Assembly: GCA_932521025.1 (NCBI GenBank)
Contig: OW051471.1
Span: 124,001-188,000, forward strand
Length of the DNA: 64,000 nt
DNA from: Oscheius onirici
Lineage: Eukaryota; Nematoda; Chromadorea; Rhabditida; Rhabditidae
Direction: 5' to 3'
Both the position numbers and the translations under genes were made by a program. How positions within the stretch are numbered: the first letter of the stretch is position 1; every line of letters starts with the position of its first letter. The notes below the pieces were generated by a model. It ran no database searches, had not been told where the DNA came from, and saw only the letters and a list, made by a program, of their open reading frames with translations. Positions 25,660 to 38,322 of the stretch are shown here, piece after piece.

Positions 25660-28600
25660 ATGTTTGTTGCCGTCTTCTATGCTCTCGTCTTCGTCTGTGC
25701 CATTCTCTACTACTACACGAGGTCAGTCGGCTTTTATGGCAGGCTGTTAGTTGTTTTTTACGGGAATTCCTGAAAATTAACTGGAAAATAAGCGTTGTTG
25801 CTAGAAGAAGAGTATCATTTTTCAAGATCAGTGTCTGAAATACGCTATGTTTGATCTCCCAAGATCATTTGTCTTGTCGGTAGTTCTGTCCTGTTGTCCA
25901 TTGCCTGCTCGCACCTAACATAGTCTTCCGTTCTTACTGTTCTGTCCTCTAACGCCCCGTACTTTCTGATCGTCTTTCCATTCTCAGACTCTGACATTCT
26001 GGTGCCCTCCTTTTTCAAGCAGTCCGTGTCCTCCTGTCCTTCTCTTCAAGTTGTTCCAGTCAACTTTCATCTGTTATCAACCACAATGTCCCATAGTCTG
26101 TCAGTAAATCTACCACAAGACAGACTTTGACGGAAAATATATTTGAAAATCATTTTTCCATTTTTTTTCCTCCAAGAAGCTTACTGTCTCCTTCTTTCCC
26201 CAAGTATCTTGTTCTAGACCTGGATGCCGGCCCGGAGGCACTTCTATCTTGTTCTGCTGCTCTGTCGGTGTCTTTTTACCGTACTCTACTATTTGCCTTC
26301 TTTTCTCAGTCCCTCGGCAAAAATCGTCTTCCTTCTAGTCAATGTCTTTTTGTTAAGAAGCTATTCACTAATCGTCGAGAGAACACAAACTGAACAACAG
26401 GAAACATTTGTCCCTTCTTCCTTTCACTGCACTCTCTAGCCGTTGGCGACAATAGAAAGTCTCAGAAATATTAGCTGTATACAAAGTTTTTTTTACTGTG
26501 GGAACCTACAAATTACGAATATTGAAAGACCATTTAAGAACGACGACCGAGAAGTCTGATGATGTCGGCTTCCGCAGCTTCCAGACCTGCTACCTGACCG
26601 TCTACATGATGGCCGTCGGTGAGTTTTGATTCTCCCGTAAATTTCTCTCTCAATGACCTCTGACGGACCAAAATGCAGTCGGAACGATGTACTTACTAGA
26701 CAATGGACAAGAGATCGGGATCAGCTGAAGGGGAAAGAAGTGGACTAAATTGTTAGGCCAGAGAGGTAGGACTGAGAGTACGGAGGTATCCAGAACAGGA
26801 ACAGTTCGAAGGCTTGACTCTTGGTTGTTCTTTTTGTCTGACCGAAATTGTTCCACACCTTCAAAAGATCCTTTTTTTTCAAGTCCCCTCCCAAGATCAT
26901 CCTGTTCGCTATCTAATCCAAGCATCTCCCTTGTTCGTCTTTTACGGAGCGCGAGATTTTGTGAGATTTGACAAAGGCTGCTATTGAGACCAGGATGGTA
27001 TAGAATTTTTTAAAAGAACGTCACTGGAAAGTGCAAAAAGAAACTGCTCTGTGACCTTAGGCCTTATCAGTGCGAAAGACGGTCGTAAAGGATCCTGGAC
27101 ACACAGAGAGAATAGGAGGGGCAGGTCAAATGTCCAACATATTCTAGTGTTGTCGCAGCTGACTGTCCAGAAGAAATTTGAAAGTCAAGCGCGACAGAAA
27201 CCATATTTGATGCCGATTAGGGATAATATTGGGTCAAGGGGGGCTACGAGGGAAAGTTTCGGGAATTTGGTCGAGAGAATGAAAGGAAGACAGAGTCAGA
27301 GTAAGAGGAATGAGAATGAGTCACGGTTCAGAGAATCTCTTTTGATGGGTCCGGATCTAGTTGATCTGAAATAAATCCTTTCTGTTTCAGCCGGTGACTG
27401 GCTCCAAGGACCTCACGTCTATGCCCTATACGAATCCTACGGAATGTCGAAGCATCAGATTGAGATTCTGTTCATTGCCGGCTTCGGAAGTTCTCTGCTC
27501 TTCGGGACAGTCGTCGGAAGTTTCGCCGACAAGTTCGGCCGAAGGAACAACTGCATTCTCTACGCCTTGCTCTACGGAGGAGCCTGCATCACAAAGCACT
27601 TTGCCTCGATGGAAATTCTCATGGTTGGACGCTTCCTCGGCGGAATTGCGACCTCGATTCTGTACTCTGCCTTTGAGAGCTGGGTCGTCTACGAACACAA
27701 CAAGCGAGGATTCTCTCCTTCCCAGCTTGGAACTCTATTCTCTCATGCCGCTCTGGGAAACTCGCTCATTGCCATCGTGTCCGGAGTTGCTGCTCAGTTT
27801 GTGGCTGACTCTTTCGGATTTGTGTGAGTTCATTCTGTCACTGTCTCTGCCTCTGTCTATGTCATTGTCACTGTCTGTCTATCCCTCTCATGATTTCATT
27901 CCAGAGCTCCTTTCGATCTTGCCCTGTTTGTCCTTGTCACCATGGGTCTGGTCACGATGAGCACCTGGACAGAAAACTACGGAAACGAGAAAGCTGCTGT
28001 CCAGGAATCCTTTGCCAAGGCTATCGAGACTATTCGATCTGGTGAGTTCGGAGAGAGACAGAGACTCATCCCTTATCATTTCTAGATGTCAACGTGCTCT
28101 GTCTCGGTCTGGTTCAGGCTCTCTTCGAAGGTTCCATGTACACATTCGTTCTGGAATGGACTCCGGCTCTGACTCTTGCCGCTGGTGAAGGAGGAAGCAT
28201 CCCGCACGGTTACATTTTTGCCGCCTTTATGGTAGCCACAATGATGGGATCGAGCTGCTTCAAGATCATCTCCAACTACTCCAGACCGGAAGACTTTATG
28301 CGATATGTGCTGCTTCTGGCCGCTGTCTGTCTCTCGGTACCGGTCGTCGCTCCGACCAGTGGACCTTTGGTCTTTGGAGCCTTCCTTGTCTTTGAGGCAA
28401 GTCAAATCTTCGAGTATTCTTCTTTTTTTTTCGTCCGGTTATACTTTCTCGAAGTCCAGACAGTAACAAGCCAGACATTCTGTTCAAAGTTGTAGCTGAC
28501 TCTCTGGTTTTCTTGATACTGTTTATCTGTTCCTGGTATCTGTTTTTAGATGTTCATGTTGTCTAGATGACATACCCAGAGACATACCCTCTTTATCTGG

Positions 28601-29380
28601 TTCCAGTTCCACTTGACTGTATCATCAATGACTGAACTCGAATAATCTATTTCCATACTCTGACACTAGTCATGATCATAACCATTCCCTTGTCCTGGTG
28701 ACTCTCACGTTTTGATATGATCCAGTCTAACTTTCGTCTGGAAGAAACAGACCCAAACAGTCTGCCCTAGATGCCAGTTTCCCACTCGCCAGTTGTGAAA
28801 TTTTCGAGCAATCCAATCGATGTTTTCTCTGGAAGAGAAGTGTCGAAATGGCTCTGTTTGTAGGCCGTCCTGTCCAGTCCTTTTTGAGGTATTACTCATT
28901 GTAACTGCTCCCTGTGTAGGCCTACTGCTCCGGCATGTCCTATCCTGTCCAGAAATATTCCTCTTTCAGGTATGTGTCGGTATTTTCTGGCCATCAATGG
29001 GCTGTCTGCGTGGAGCCTATCTGCCCGAGGAGACCCGTTCCACTACCATCAATCTTTTCCGCATTCCTCTGAACTTGATCGTCGTCTTTATCCTTCTCCA
29101 GGTAGCTTTTTTTCCACTCAAAAGACCAAAAAACTCTCAGAACTTTTCAATGCTGGCCATTTTCAAATTCTGCGTCCTGTTCCTTCTGCTCGCAGCCGGA
29201 GCTCAACACATTCTCTGCAGGTTGGTCCAGTCCCAGGCGTCTGTTCGTCGTCTCAAATAACCTATAGTCCTCTAGCACCTGTGTGTGTCACGCAGTCCTT
29301 CAAAAGTGCCAACACTTTTCAGTCGAACTGCCGCCGTGTCGCCGCTGCCCGAGAAGATTCCTCCTACTGAATGCCATTAG
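25660..29380 (+). CDS. MFSD5: MFSD5-type major facilitator (molybdate/anion transporter family)
   Basis: Eight exons close in frame to 430 residues: 25660-25721, 26539-26618, 27391-27823, 27905-28041, 28086-28396, 28970-29101, 29141-29220 and 29323-29380. Diagnostic segments are GDWLQGPHVYALYESYG, GFGSSLLFGTVVGSFADKFG (MFS loop-2 motif), MVGRFLGGIATSILYSAFES, LVQALFEGSMYTFVLEWTP and WPSMGCLRGAYLPEETR. These match the MFSD5/MOT2 family, proposed from a plant or algal homologue to carry molybdate; substrate in animals is not settled. About 12 TM helices are expected. The intron after exon 5 has a GC donor (GAG|GCAAGT). The acceptor of exon 2 (ATTTAAG) is weak but is the only one that keeps frame. 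Confidence 0.92.
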
Positions 29381-29810
29381 GAGACGACTTTCCTTCTCTT
29401 CCAAACACATAATTTCTAACAAAAAACTCTTCATCTTAAACGAGACAATACGGGCAGCTGGTCTTTTTTCTGTGGATACTGTACTCTATTTTCCTGTTCC
29501 CTGTGGTGTAAATTATGAGACGACATGAATATGTGTAGAAAGTTTTTCGCTCTTTCTCAAGCTCTGAAAGGGGGCAAGCTGTCGAGAGAAGAGAAGCTAT
29601 AAGAAGAAACTCTCATTTATAAACACATATACTGCTAACACTCGTAATGGGCTCAGAACACGGGGAAATATGGGAATTACTCGGTGGTAATTACGCTCAC
29701 GGGAACACGTAAAAATAAGGGAACGAGGATCATAGAAGCGGGGAGAGAGAGGAGAGCAAATTATACAAATTGGCAGAGAGAAAAGCTATTACAAAATAAT
29801 AGTGACAGAC

Positions 29811-32800
29811 CTAGAAATATTGGCGTAGTCGATGGACGTCTTCGGTGATGAGACAGTTGAGGTAGTTGGAATCCTGGCGCGGAGCCGTGTGAAGAAGCGC
29901 CTGGGCCAGAACGGCTGGAAATTACGGTCAGTTAATAAGTAAAGAAAAACGACAAACCTCTGTAACTGGAGATTTCTGGAGCGAGAACATCAGCTTTCGG
30001 AGCGTAGCTGAGCCGGCAATAGGGATTGGTGAATTCGCCTTCGGCGTTGTACATGCTGGCCTGTTCCTCTTCGGGCGTCAATGTGTGTCGATCGCTGGCA
30101 CTGACGGACTCGACCAGATCCACGAGAAAATGGGCCAGATCGCCGTAATGACTTCTGAAAACGAACGAATTATTAGGATAGAACGAAGGAGTCGTGCTGA
30201 GCTACAAGCGTCCAGAACAGTGGGCTAGAAGTCAAAATCAATAACGGGAATGTTGAAGAGAAACTTTCTACAGAATAAGATCGAAGAAAAAGACTAACCC
30301 CAATTGAGCTGGACTTTCTCCGATGATCTTCGCAAATCCGATGACGATGGTTCTCTTGTCCGTGGCCGTCGTCATATTCTTCAGATTTTCGCGGAAGGCA
30401 GTCAAGACGACGCGGTCCATAACCATCGAGAAGATATTTGGCTGGATCGAGGCCAGAGCCTAGAATTCTTCATTTTAGCGAGAGAAAAGAGGAAGTATTA
30501 CCTTGACAAGCTGATCGGCTCCACGCACAATGGCCCATCTCGCAATGTAGACGACGAACTGCTTGACGAAGAGCGGCGTCTTGGACGACTGGATTCGCTG
30601 GAACATGTGGTTCCAGATCAACTTCACCGGGTCCTCAATTCCTTGGATTTTCTGGAAAAGGTGCTTGTTTTTATTCTAAAAATAAGAAAACCTCTAGGAC
30701 TGGAATCAGTGCTGCTGCCAGCTGGAATCCATACTTGTCGAGGCTCTTGTTGCCAATGAGACGCACGTATTGCTGGAAGACGAGACTGGAATGTTCGGAA
30801 AGGACCAGCTCCGGCGTGTGCTTCAAATAGACCTGGAAATGTTTTTTTGAACAAGAAAATAGGGGAAAAAGTACCTCTAGGACTGAGAGAGCTGCTGGGA
30901 CGTTTGCCGTCCTCTTCCAGAGATCGGCGCTGAGAAGGAAGGGCACAAAGCTGGTGAAGTGGCTGGAGATGTTTCCTCGCACGATTGCGGCCGAGAGCAG
31001 GACACCTGTGACCTGGAAATTTATGTTTTAATGAACTTTGAGAGGGAAATACGGCTTATTTCCGTGAAATAAACATAGACACGAAGTACTGACCTGTAGA
31101 GCATAAGGAATGAGATCCTGATTGTCGCTGCTGAGAATGACAGCCACCAACGGCATCAGCTGTTCATCTAGTCCGGTGAAGCCCTCCAGCTTGGCCGTCT
31201 TCTGCACGAGAAGGCAGATCGACTCGAAAAGGAAATGCGTGTGAACCGGATCCGCTGGCGTCTTTGTGCTCGCTTCCACGAGCTGTGCCAGTTCGCTGGC
31301 AATGTCTCCTCCGTGACGCGCCGTATTCTCGTCGAGAATGGCAATCACTCGCAGGATGGCTTTCATCAGATACGGCGTATGCTGCGCCTTTTGGTCCTTC
31401 TTAAAGCCGGCGACGAGATTCTGGAGCAGCTGGGCGACATCGACACACTGGGCTGTGAGCAGAGGTCCGAGATTGTCCGGCGACTTCATCAGAAGTAGTT
31501 TTTCGATGCAGTAGGCACTGTATTTGTGGAGAATCTACAATTTTTGGAGTTTACAAGAGAAATAGTTGAGAACGAACCGCTTTATCAGCTTGAAGTAGCT
31601 GTCCACAGAAATTGACCGTCTCCACGAGCATCTCCGGCTGAAGTTGGCTCCTGAACGTTACGGCAAACTTGAGCGCGTCAGCCTTCAGCATCGGGAATTC
31701 ATTGAGCGGATAGGCCAGATGAACCCGGACCTGGCTCCTGTAGAAATCACAGACGTCGATCTGAAGCAAGAAGATGGTTAGTTGAGAAAGTTCCGTAAAA
31801 GCTTACAAAGCTGTTCGTGCTCGTGGCTCCGCCCTTGGCCGTTTCCGTCTTCGAACAGATGGCATTGACGAGCGAATAGAGCACGTCGATGTTCTTCCAG
31901 TCACCGCTGCCCATAAGTTCTCCGAGAACCTGTAATATGAGGTGAATTAGTAGATTCTTGTTCGATTTTGATAGATTCGAAATTACGCTTAATCGAGTCA
32001 ATAATGGAAAGAAGCTGGAGATGAAACTCGCTCGAGTAAGAAGGACTGTGAGCTTCTCCGAGAAACGGCGGAAGAGGGAACGGACGAGGTCGACTGCTCC
32101 ACGTCTTCTGGTCCCAATATTGCTGCCCTGTAGATCTTGGGTCAGATATTCGACGGCGTCGTCCTCCCAGAGATCAATGTCGACTTCGCGGAGACGCAGG
32201 GCTCTGATACAGATGTTCTCTTGAAATTTGGAAGCGTTTTTTTCTGAAGAAAGGGCCAGACAAACCTGTTATCTTCTCGAGAACCTCGTCGTTGAACAGC
32301 TCGGCATATTGTACTTTGGTCGCGATGGAGGAGATGAATTCGAGGGCGGAGCAGATCATTTGGTCGTTTCTGGAACAAGAACTTGGTTAGGAGAGGTCAC
32401 AAATTGATTTTGCTGAACTTTTCAAGATTCTGATGATTCTCAGAGAACTCAAATACCTGCTAAAGAAAGAATACTCACTTGATGTCATCGTTGGTCTCGA
32501 CCAGCGTCTTCCATGCCGCATTGAGACAGCCCTGGATGAAGGGACTGAACTCTTCCTCGTAGCGCTGGGCATACAGAGTGCAAATGTCGAAGATTTCGGC
32601 TTTGATCTGCTCGGCGTGATTCGTCTGTTCGCTCGTCTGTGCTCCGTCTATCAGGACCTGGAAGCCTTCAGCCCACGTCTTCAGATTGTCCTCAAAATAT
32701 TCCGGCAGATCTTGGGCACTGAGCGAATGGAAGATCTTCACGGCGGCCAGAGTACAGTCGCCCCAGACGCGTCGCATGTTCTGGTCATGGGACTTGTTGA

Positions 32801-34023
32801 TTTCGGCCGTAGATTGGACGAGCTTCGCGTATAATTTCGTCAGTGGCTCTTGAACCTGAAGAAAATCATTATAGAGCGAGAAGGGTAGGTGAAGGGATCG
32901 TAATTTGAGCAGTCGTGTCTAAGTCTCAAATAGTGACATTTTTCGGATTAAGAAGCTCAGTAGAAGGGCTCAAACTGAAGGGAATCAATAGAAGTAGCGT
33001 GGTCTAGAGTTTTGGAAGACCTGCCAAGACATGTAGATACCTACACCACAAGACCTGAATAACCAGGAGGCCATATTTGCGGTTGCACATGGCCGAAACG
33101 CGATTCTACGGGATGAAAAGAGCTCTGACGAAAATTGGGAGAGTTTTAGCGGACAGATAATCAACTGGGAAGCAAAATAATCTACAATACAAAAGCCAAC
33201 ATTTCAACGGTGGGATTCTGGATCTCCGGGGATGACAATTTGCTCGAAAACAACGAAAGAGCCATGTTCTACTCATTCAGGCGTTGCTCTCGAACCTCCA
33301 ACGACTCACAGCTTCGCACACTGCCGGAATTCAAAAACGATAAGAAAAACTTACCGTCAAGAGGACGCGTTTCAATTCCTTCCACAGCTCTTGTGACTTG
33401 CTCTCGTAGCGGAACTTCTTGAAGATTTCGTCCAGGGTGTGAAGGGCCAGCTCGATGTGCTCCATGGAGTCGGTTGAGAGGACATTGGCTAGGCTCGGAA
33501 CGAGATTCGGCCATTTCGCGGGGAAATCCTTCTAGAAAATTGAGACATCGTGAAGTAGAAAAGTCAACTAACCCTGGCAATGTGGAAAATGGCGTCCGAG
33601 AGCTGACTGCCGCCTTTGCCCTTGCGGAAGAGGGCCTCAACGATGCTCTGGCGTATTTCTTCTTCGAGCTCTGAACTGAGCTGGATATCCGCGGCCTCAT
33701 CCTGAAAATTGGCTGATTAGAAAATTTTGTGGAGGGGAAAACGTCAAAAAAGGTTTGAAAAACTGACCCAATTCTTCTTGCAGATGTTCTTCAGCGTGAC
33801 GCCGGCAATCCTGGATAGATTCGAGGCTCGGTCGTCGACGTCGTTGGACGAGGCCAGGTTCATCAGGATTCGGATGAACTCTGGAAATTTTTCTAGGTAT
33901 AATGAAAGAAAAGGTGTATTTACCCGGCTGTGTCTGTATCTCCTGAATCTTCGCCTCGGCGGCTCGCCTCACTCCGCCATCCACGGCGATTGTCGCTTCT
34001 AATATAGCGTAGATTTCCTCCAT
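29811..34023 (-). CDS. xpo-2: Exportin-2 / CAS (importin-alpha re-exporter)
   Basis: Sixteen exons sum to an exact open frame of 956 residues (human CSE1L: 971): 34023-33924, 33880-33778, 33701-33573, 33531-33355, 32855-32479, 32369-32266, 32219-31987, 31929-31807, 31760-31578, 31534-31094, 31012-30875, 30832-30692, 30651-30502, 30469-30299, 30154-29958 and 29914-29811. The N-terminal importin-beta repeat has VTLKNICKKNW and KDFPAKWPNL. Central parts match CAS closely: SLSAQDLPEYFEDNLKTW, TRRRAAVDLVRSLF, NEFPMLKADALKFAVTFRSQ and QPNIFSMVMDRVV. HEAT repeats run throughout. It recycles importin-alpha from nucleus to cytoplasm with RanGTP. The intron 32856-33354 is the longest (499 bp). Confidence 0.96.
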
Positions 34024-35217
34024 TTTGCAGGGCTCTGATGTTAGAAAAATGAACGACGGCTGAAAAAAAACATGTAAAAAGAAATTGGAAGAAAGACGAG
34101 ATTTAAGCGGCTGTTAGTGATATTAGATAAAGAAAAAGGCGTTTTTCAGGACCGGTTTAGAGGAAGTGTGAGCGTAAATAAAATGAAAATGGTGAAGAGG
34201 AAGAAAGTTAGTCGTTTCGAATGAAGGCCAGCGAAAAAGTTTCAAACGTTCAATGAGGTACGTAATGCGTATTTTTAGCTTTTTTGAAGAGGGGAGTAGG
34301 AAAAAGGATAGGATAAAGAAAAATGAAAAAAGGGGAGTTAGAAAACGATTAGCAGGTTCAGCTATAGCATTCCCATCCGAGGAAGAAATCTGAAAACTCC
34401 TGGTTAGTACTCCTTCCCGGCATAATTTCGCAGTTTTGCCAAGGAAGAAAATCGCTGAAAATGTTGTCTAGATTTGTTCTGCTTTAGCTTTTTTTGGTTT
34501 TAGACATTTCCCTGCAGGTTTCCGGAAAAGCCTAATGGTAAGGTGAGCTCTACTTAGTTTTGATACTACCTAAATCTTTATTTTCAGGGAGTTCTTCGCG
34601 CTCTACAATGTGTAGATCTGCTGGGGAGTCTCCCGAAAATTCTTCGTTTTGTTTTAGTAAAAGTGAGCACTATTTTTATTTTATTATAGAAATAAAGACA
34701 ACTTGCGCTTTCCATATTTACCTGATTTTTGTTGCTAAAAGACAGATTTTCTTTAACGTGACTGACCCTGACCTTGCTAATAGTTATGTTTTCATAAAGT
34801 GAAAAAAATCCCAAATATACTTTTTACCCTACTGTAAGTGATTATTTCTTCACTCTGAAAAAAAAATCCCATCGCAGAAATTTTGGTGAAAACGAGTGCG
34901 AAAAGGTTTGCAATGAGGCTGCCCCTTAAAAAACAGAAGGAAACACAGGAATAAGAAGGAAAATACGAGTTTTTTGCGCGTAGAGCGAAGCGCTACGCGG
35001 TGGTTTGGTTTCCCGTTGGCTTACAAGGGAAGCCTGTCAACTAAAGGTGGAGTTTTGAAACGAGTATAGTGCCATTCTATAGCCCTTGGCAAGGGGATTC
35101 CGGGATATACTTCCAAATTTGCTTATGAGCAGACTGGTCCGAGTTATGGACGTTTTAAAAACCGTCACACCCGTACCCTAAAATATCTCGCGCGGGAGAG
35201 GAGATCGAAAACATGGC

Positions 35218-35285
35218 AACGTGGCCTGCAGGTGTGCAGTCTGGATTCATGATGCTTTGGTCACGAGTTCGATTCCGTTTTCCAT
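35218..35285 (+). repeat. tRNA-derived element
   Basis: GTGGCCTGCAGGTGTGCAG resembles an A box and GAGTTCGATTCC is a B box. GGATTCATGATGC lies between them like an anticodon arm with CAT. The stems are imperfect, so it is a degenerate tRNA or SINE head. Confidence 0.4.
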
Positions 35286-35857
35286 TCTTCCTTTTTGTTT
35301 TTTAAATTTCTACAGTTTTGATGGTTTTCTTCACTTTTTAGAGAGTAAACCAACTTAAAAATCAATAATAAGCTAAAATAAACTATTTCCAAGAAAAAAA
35401 ATTTCTTCGAAAAATATAGAGTGTGACCGTTTGTTCATGAGATTTTCCGAACGAAAAAACACAAAGTTCTATCGGTTTAACTATTTCCTTGAACAATGGA
35501 AAAGTATTCAGAATGAATTTTTTTCTCTAGACTGGATTGAACAGTCCATGATAAAGACCGTACTCATCTGATGGTCAAAACGTCTTTCAAAATTCATTTC
35601 TCTTGTAAGTTCGGTTCCCGCTGCTGCCCAACCAAGGCATCCATCTTTCCGGAGGTCGGTAAATTGGTAGTAGAAGTTAGAGCGTTCCCGGGGTCGGACT
35701 AGGCAGTGCCTTGTAGGCACCCGCCCGGCTTATTGAACGTATCGGTGATGCGACCTGGCCCCACAGGAAGCACCCGCACTTGCAGGAGTTTGTCTCCCAG
35801 AGCTCGTCTCTGACGTTGAAATGAATTAAAACTTTTACTTTTAACTTTTATCAGCCG

Positions 35858-35884
35858 GCTTCGCCGCCTGTCGGCGGCTTTTTT
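35858..35884. other. GC-rich hairpin followed by T6
   Basis: GCCGCC-TGTC-GGCGGC forms a perfect 6-bp stem with a 4-nt loop and is followed by six T. It has the form of an intrinsic terminator, unusual in nematode intergenic DNA. No gene ends here, so function is unknown. Confidence 0.45.
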
Positions 35885-36034
35885 ACTTGTGTTTTCTTCT
35901 TTACTTCTGATCCCTTCCCCAGTCAACCGATCTCTTCTGATCCCTTCCCCAGATCAACCGCCCCTTCTAATACCCTACCGTTCAGCCGGATTCTATTCCC
36001 TACTCAAAAAAATAATAGCAAAAACATTTTTCGA

Positions 36035-36100
36035 GGAGAGGAGTCGAACCCGGGTCGTCTGGGTGAAGGCGGCCACTCTTAACAATACACCAAAATTTCT
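36035..36100 (-). repeat. tRNA-derived (SINE-like) element, copy 2
   Basis: The minus strand reads TTGTTAAGAGTGGCCGCC...GACCCGGGTTCGACTCC, closely related to the element at 1261-1335. The shared block spans A box to B box. Confidence 0.5.
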
Positions 36101-36394
36101 TGGCCATGGACAAACAGACAAACAAATAAACAGAGTCCACCACAGACACCATTGCGCTTTAGTAGTAGAGAGATTTGGCGATCGATGCATTTCGTATCGC
36201 CGGATCACATCCGAAGAGCCGAGAAGTCTTGAAGTGATGATGAGAGCGGTTGTGGTATCCAGGTTTCTCAAGCTACAGGATCGGCAGAACAGGCTAGGCG
36301 GGCGAGAGATGCCAGGGTGCCTGTAAGCCAGTTTCAAGGCAGATTGAAGACTAAAACTTGAGATCAGGAGGTATTCATTCTATTCGTTACTACC

Positions 36395-36472
36395 TTCGTG
36401 CATTACCAGACGGGATTGAACTTGCAATTGCTTTTTTCATAGATGGTCATCCTATACCTTTCACTATTCGGG
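36395..36472 (-). repeat. tRNA-like element (minus strand)
   Basis: AGTTCAATCCCGTCTGG on the minus strand resembles a B box with a 3' arm, and AATAGTGAAAGGTATAGGA upstream is a weak A box. Low support. Confidence 0.3.
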
Positions 36473-36880
36473 TGCAAACTAGGAATATTACAATGTAATT
36501 TTCTTTGTTAAAAATGCTCTGCCAAGGTTACATTCCCTAGGATTAACCATCGTTGGCTGCGGGACCGGGCCAACAATTTCGGGCTCGGCTTGAGCCGGAC
36601 TTTCGGAAAATGTTAATTACTGGAAGAACCGCGGGACTCGGGCCCGGTATTTCAGACCCTGTAAGTGGGGAAACAAAAGATCGTCCCTTAAGTTCTGTGC
36701 CGCTGTTACTCTCCAGAGCGGGTAGGAACGGCCTCTGATACATTGTTCCAAAACAAGTTTATGACTGCCAATTACATAACATAACGACGATTACAGTAGA
36801 ATAGATGTGATGAGAGATACACAATATGTACATGCCGTGAACTCGACTGCCTGATTGTGAGAGAGACTCCCGCCTATGTT

Positions 36881-38322
36881 TCAAACAATCTCTTTCACTG
36901 GCTTGTCCGACGACGAATCTTCGACGACGATATTTTTTCTTCTACGGTATCGTTCTACCAAGTAAATGGCGAGTTGTCCACCGAGATACAGAACAGGAAC
37001 TGTATAAAAAATTTCTTCTTCTGCGAAAGTTGACTTACAAGGTAGCCATGCCTGAGTTTGAGGATTGACGATGAAAAGAATCATAAGGTACTGAAAAATG
37101 TCTTTAAACTGCAAAAGAAGCTCGTCCGCCACTTTTCAAAACGGAAGTTGTAAAAATTCTATCAGCAATTTGGCAATACAACTTACTCCACTTCCTAGCA
37201 ATCCGTAAAACAGTAGAAATTCGCATTTATACAGTGGATTTTTTGTCTGAAAAGAGTACATTTTTGAGATCAAAACGGCTATGAACATCAAAAACCCATA
37301 GTCCAGTAATTACTGTTCCGGAAGTCAGCCAAAAAACCGCAGTGGGGCCTTTTTCATCATATTCAAAATCGTCATGGAGAAATGAGAAGAAGAACAGTAC
37401 AGTTATCGTCACGAACTGAAAGACTATTGGTAGAAAGAGAAAATTTAGATACCCAGGCAAGACTAACAAAGGAATCCCATTCAAATCTCCAGATTAGCCG
37501 AAAGTCAAATGTCTCTTTCTTTCTGAGACTATTCGTAGAAGAACTCTCAACGTCGGCACTCTGTTTGGTACATTTCGCCTGCACCAGGCAGATGGCTATC
37601 TGTCCACCAAGATACAGAAGAGGAACTGAATAAAGGTTTGTTCATATGGGCATACTGACTTACTGTGAAGACAGAAGAGTGCCGCTGAGTTGATGGTGAA
37701 TGGGAGAACAATGAGCTTAAACATCTTATTATTAGTGTACTCCTTTTTTCCCATCTTTCTGTCCATCTGTCTCTCGGGAAAGAAACTTTGCCCCCTTTGG
37801 AGACTTCGAGAAGATCCTCAATTTTCCAGCTCACGATTACATTTTCAAGCTTTGTGATGTTCCGAAAAGATCAACTCTACAACTTTGCACAATATCGAAA
37901 ATGATTGGTTCAAAACGGAATCCTACTCCGAAGCAGCAAACCGCTGATTCTTACGATTCTTACTTTCTGCAAAATTTTAGTGCTCATCAAATACTACAAC
38001 TTTGCTGAACATTACAAGGCTGGAAATTGAATGGGTGAGAAAATTGCGATTTGTTCTCAAGGATCCAAAATTTTGGTGGGAGCCCAGTCTCTCAGCACGT
38101 ACAGCAATGTACATCGGAGCTTGCACCTTCACTATTCCGATCCAATATTCTGGGTCTTTAGACTACAATGACAACATTAGAGACGTAAAAACAAGCAGTT
38201 ACCTCAGTACATCTAAGCAATAGAAGCAACGCAGCGCCTGCTGTAAAGAACAGGATAATGACGAAATGATGATCTTTATTCTCTGTTAATTCTCTGTTTT
38301 CAGACTTGACGAGCAGAAAAGC
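36881..38322 (-). CDS. Two-module polytopic membrane protein (unknown family; 5' end unresolved)
   Basis: Eight exons read as one frame: 38322-38203, 38162-38103, 37724-37664, 37625-37453, 37415-37296, 37246-37187, 37090-37039 and 36999-36881. The exon set 120/60/61/173 nt is followed by 120/60/52/119 nt, so both protein and gene structure are duplicated. Each module has about four hydrophobic segments and ends in LLYLGGQ or LYLGGQLAIYLVERY plus a polar ESSS / EDSSS tail. The modules are joined by RLIWRFEWDSFVSLAW. I do not recognise the family. A distant link to TMEM97/EXPERA-type 4-TM proteins is possible but unproven. The upstream exon with the start codon was not found. The ATG at 37724 is an alternative start giving a shorter protein. 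Confidence 0.6.

Larger units (their letters stand above)
34024..36880. other. Large intergenic repeat-bearing region
   Basis: No coding exon could be supported over 2.86 kb. It contains tRNA-derived elements at about 35218-35285 (plus), 36035-36100 (minus) and 36395-36472 (minus). It also holds a GC-rich hairpin followed by a T-run at 35858-35884 and a direct repeat of CTGATCCCTTCCCCAG at about 35906-35955. A small minus-strand open frame at 35508-35720 overlaps a repeat-like GC-rich block and is not accepted. Confidence 0.5.

Noticed and set aside
35508-35720. Minus-strand open frame containing DGCLGWAAAGTE
   Set aside because: It lies in a repeat-like GC-rich block with no splice partners or recognised domain.
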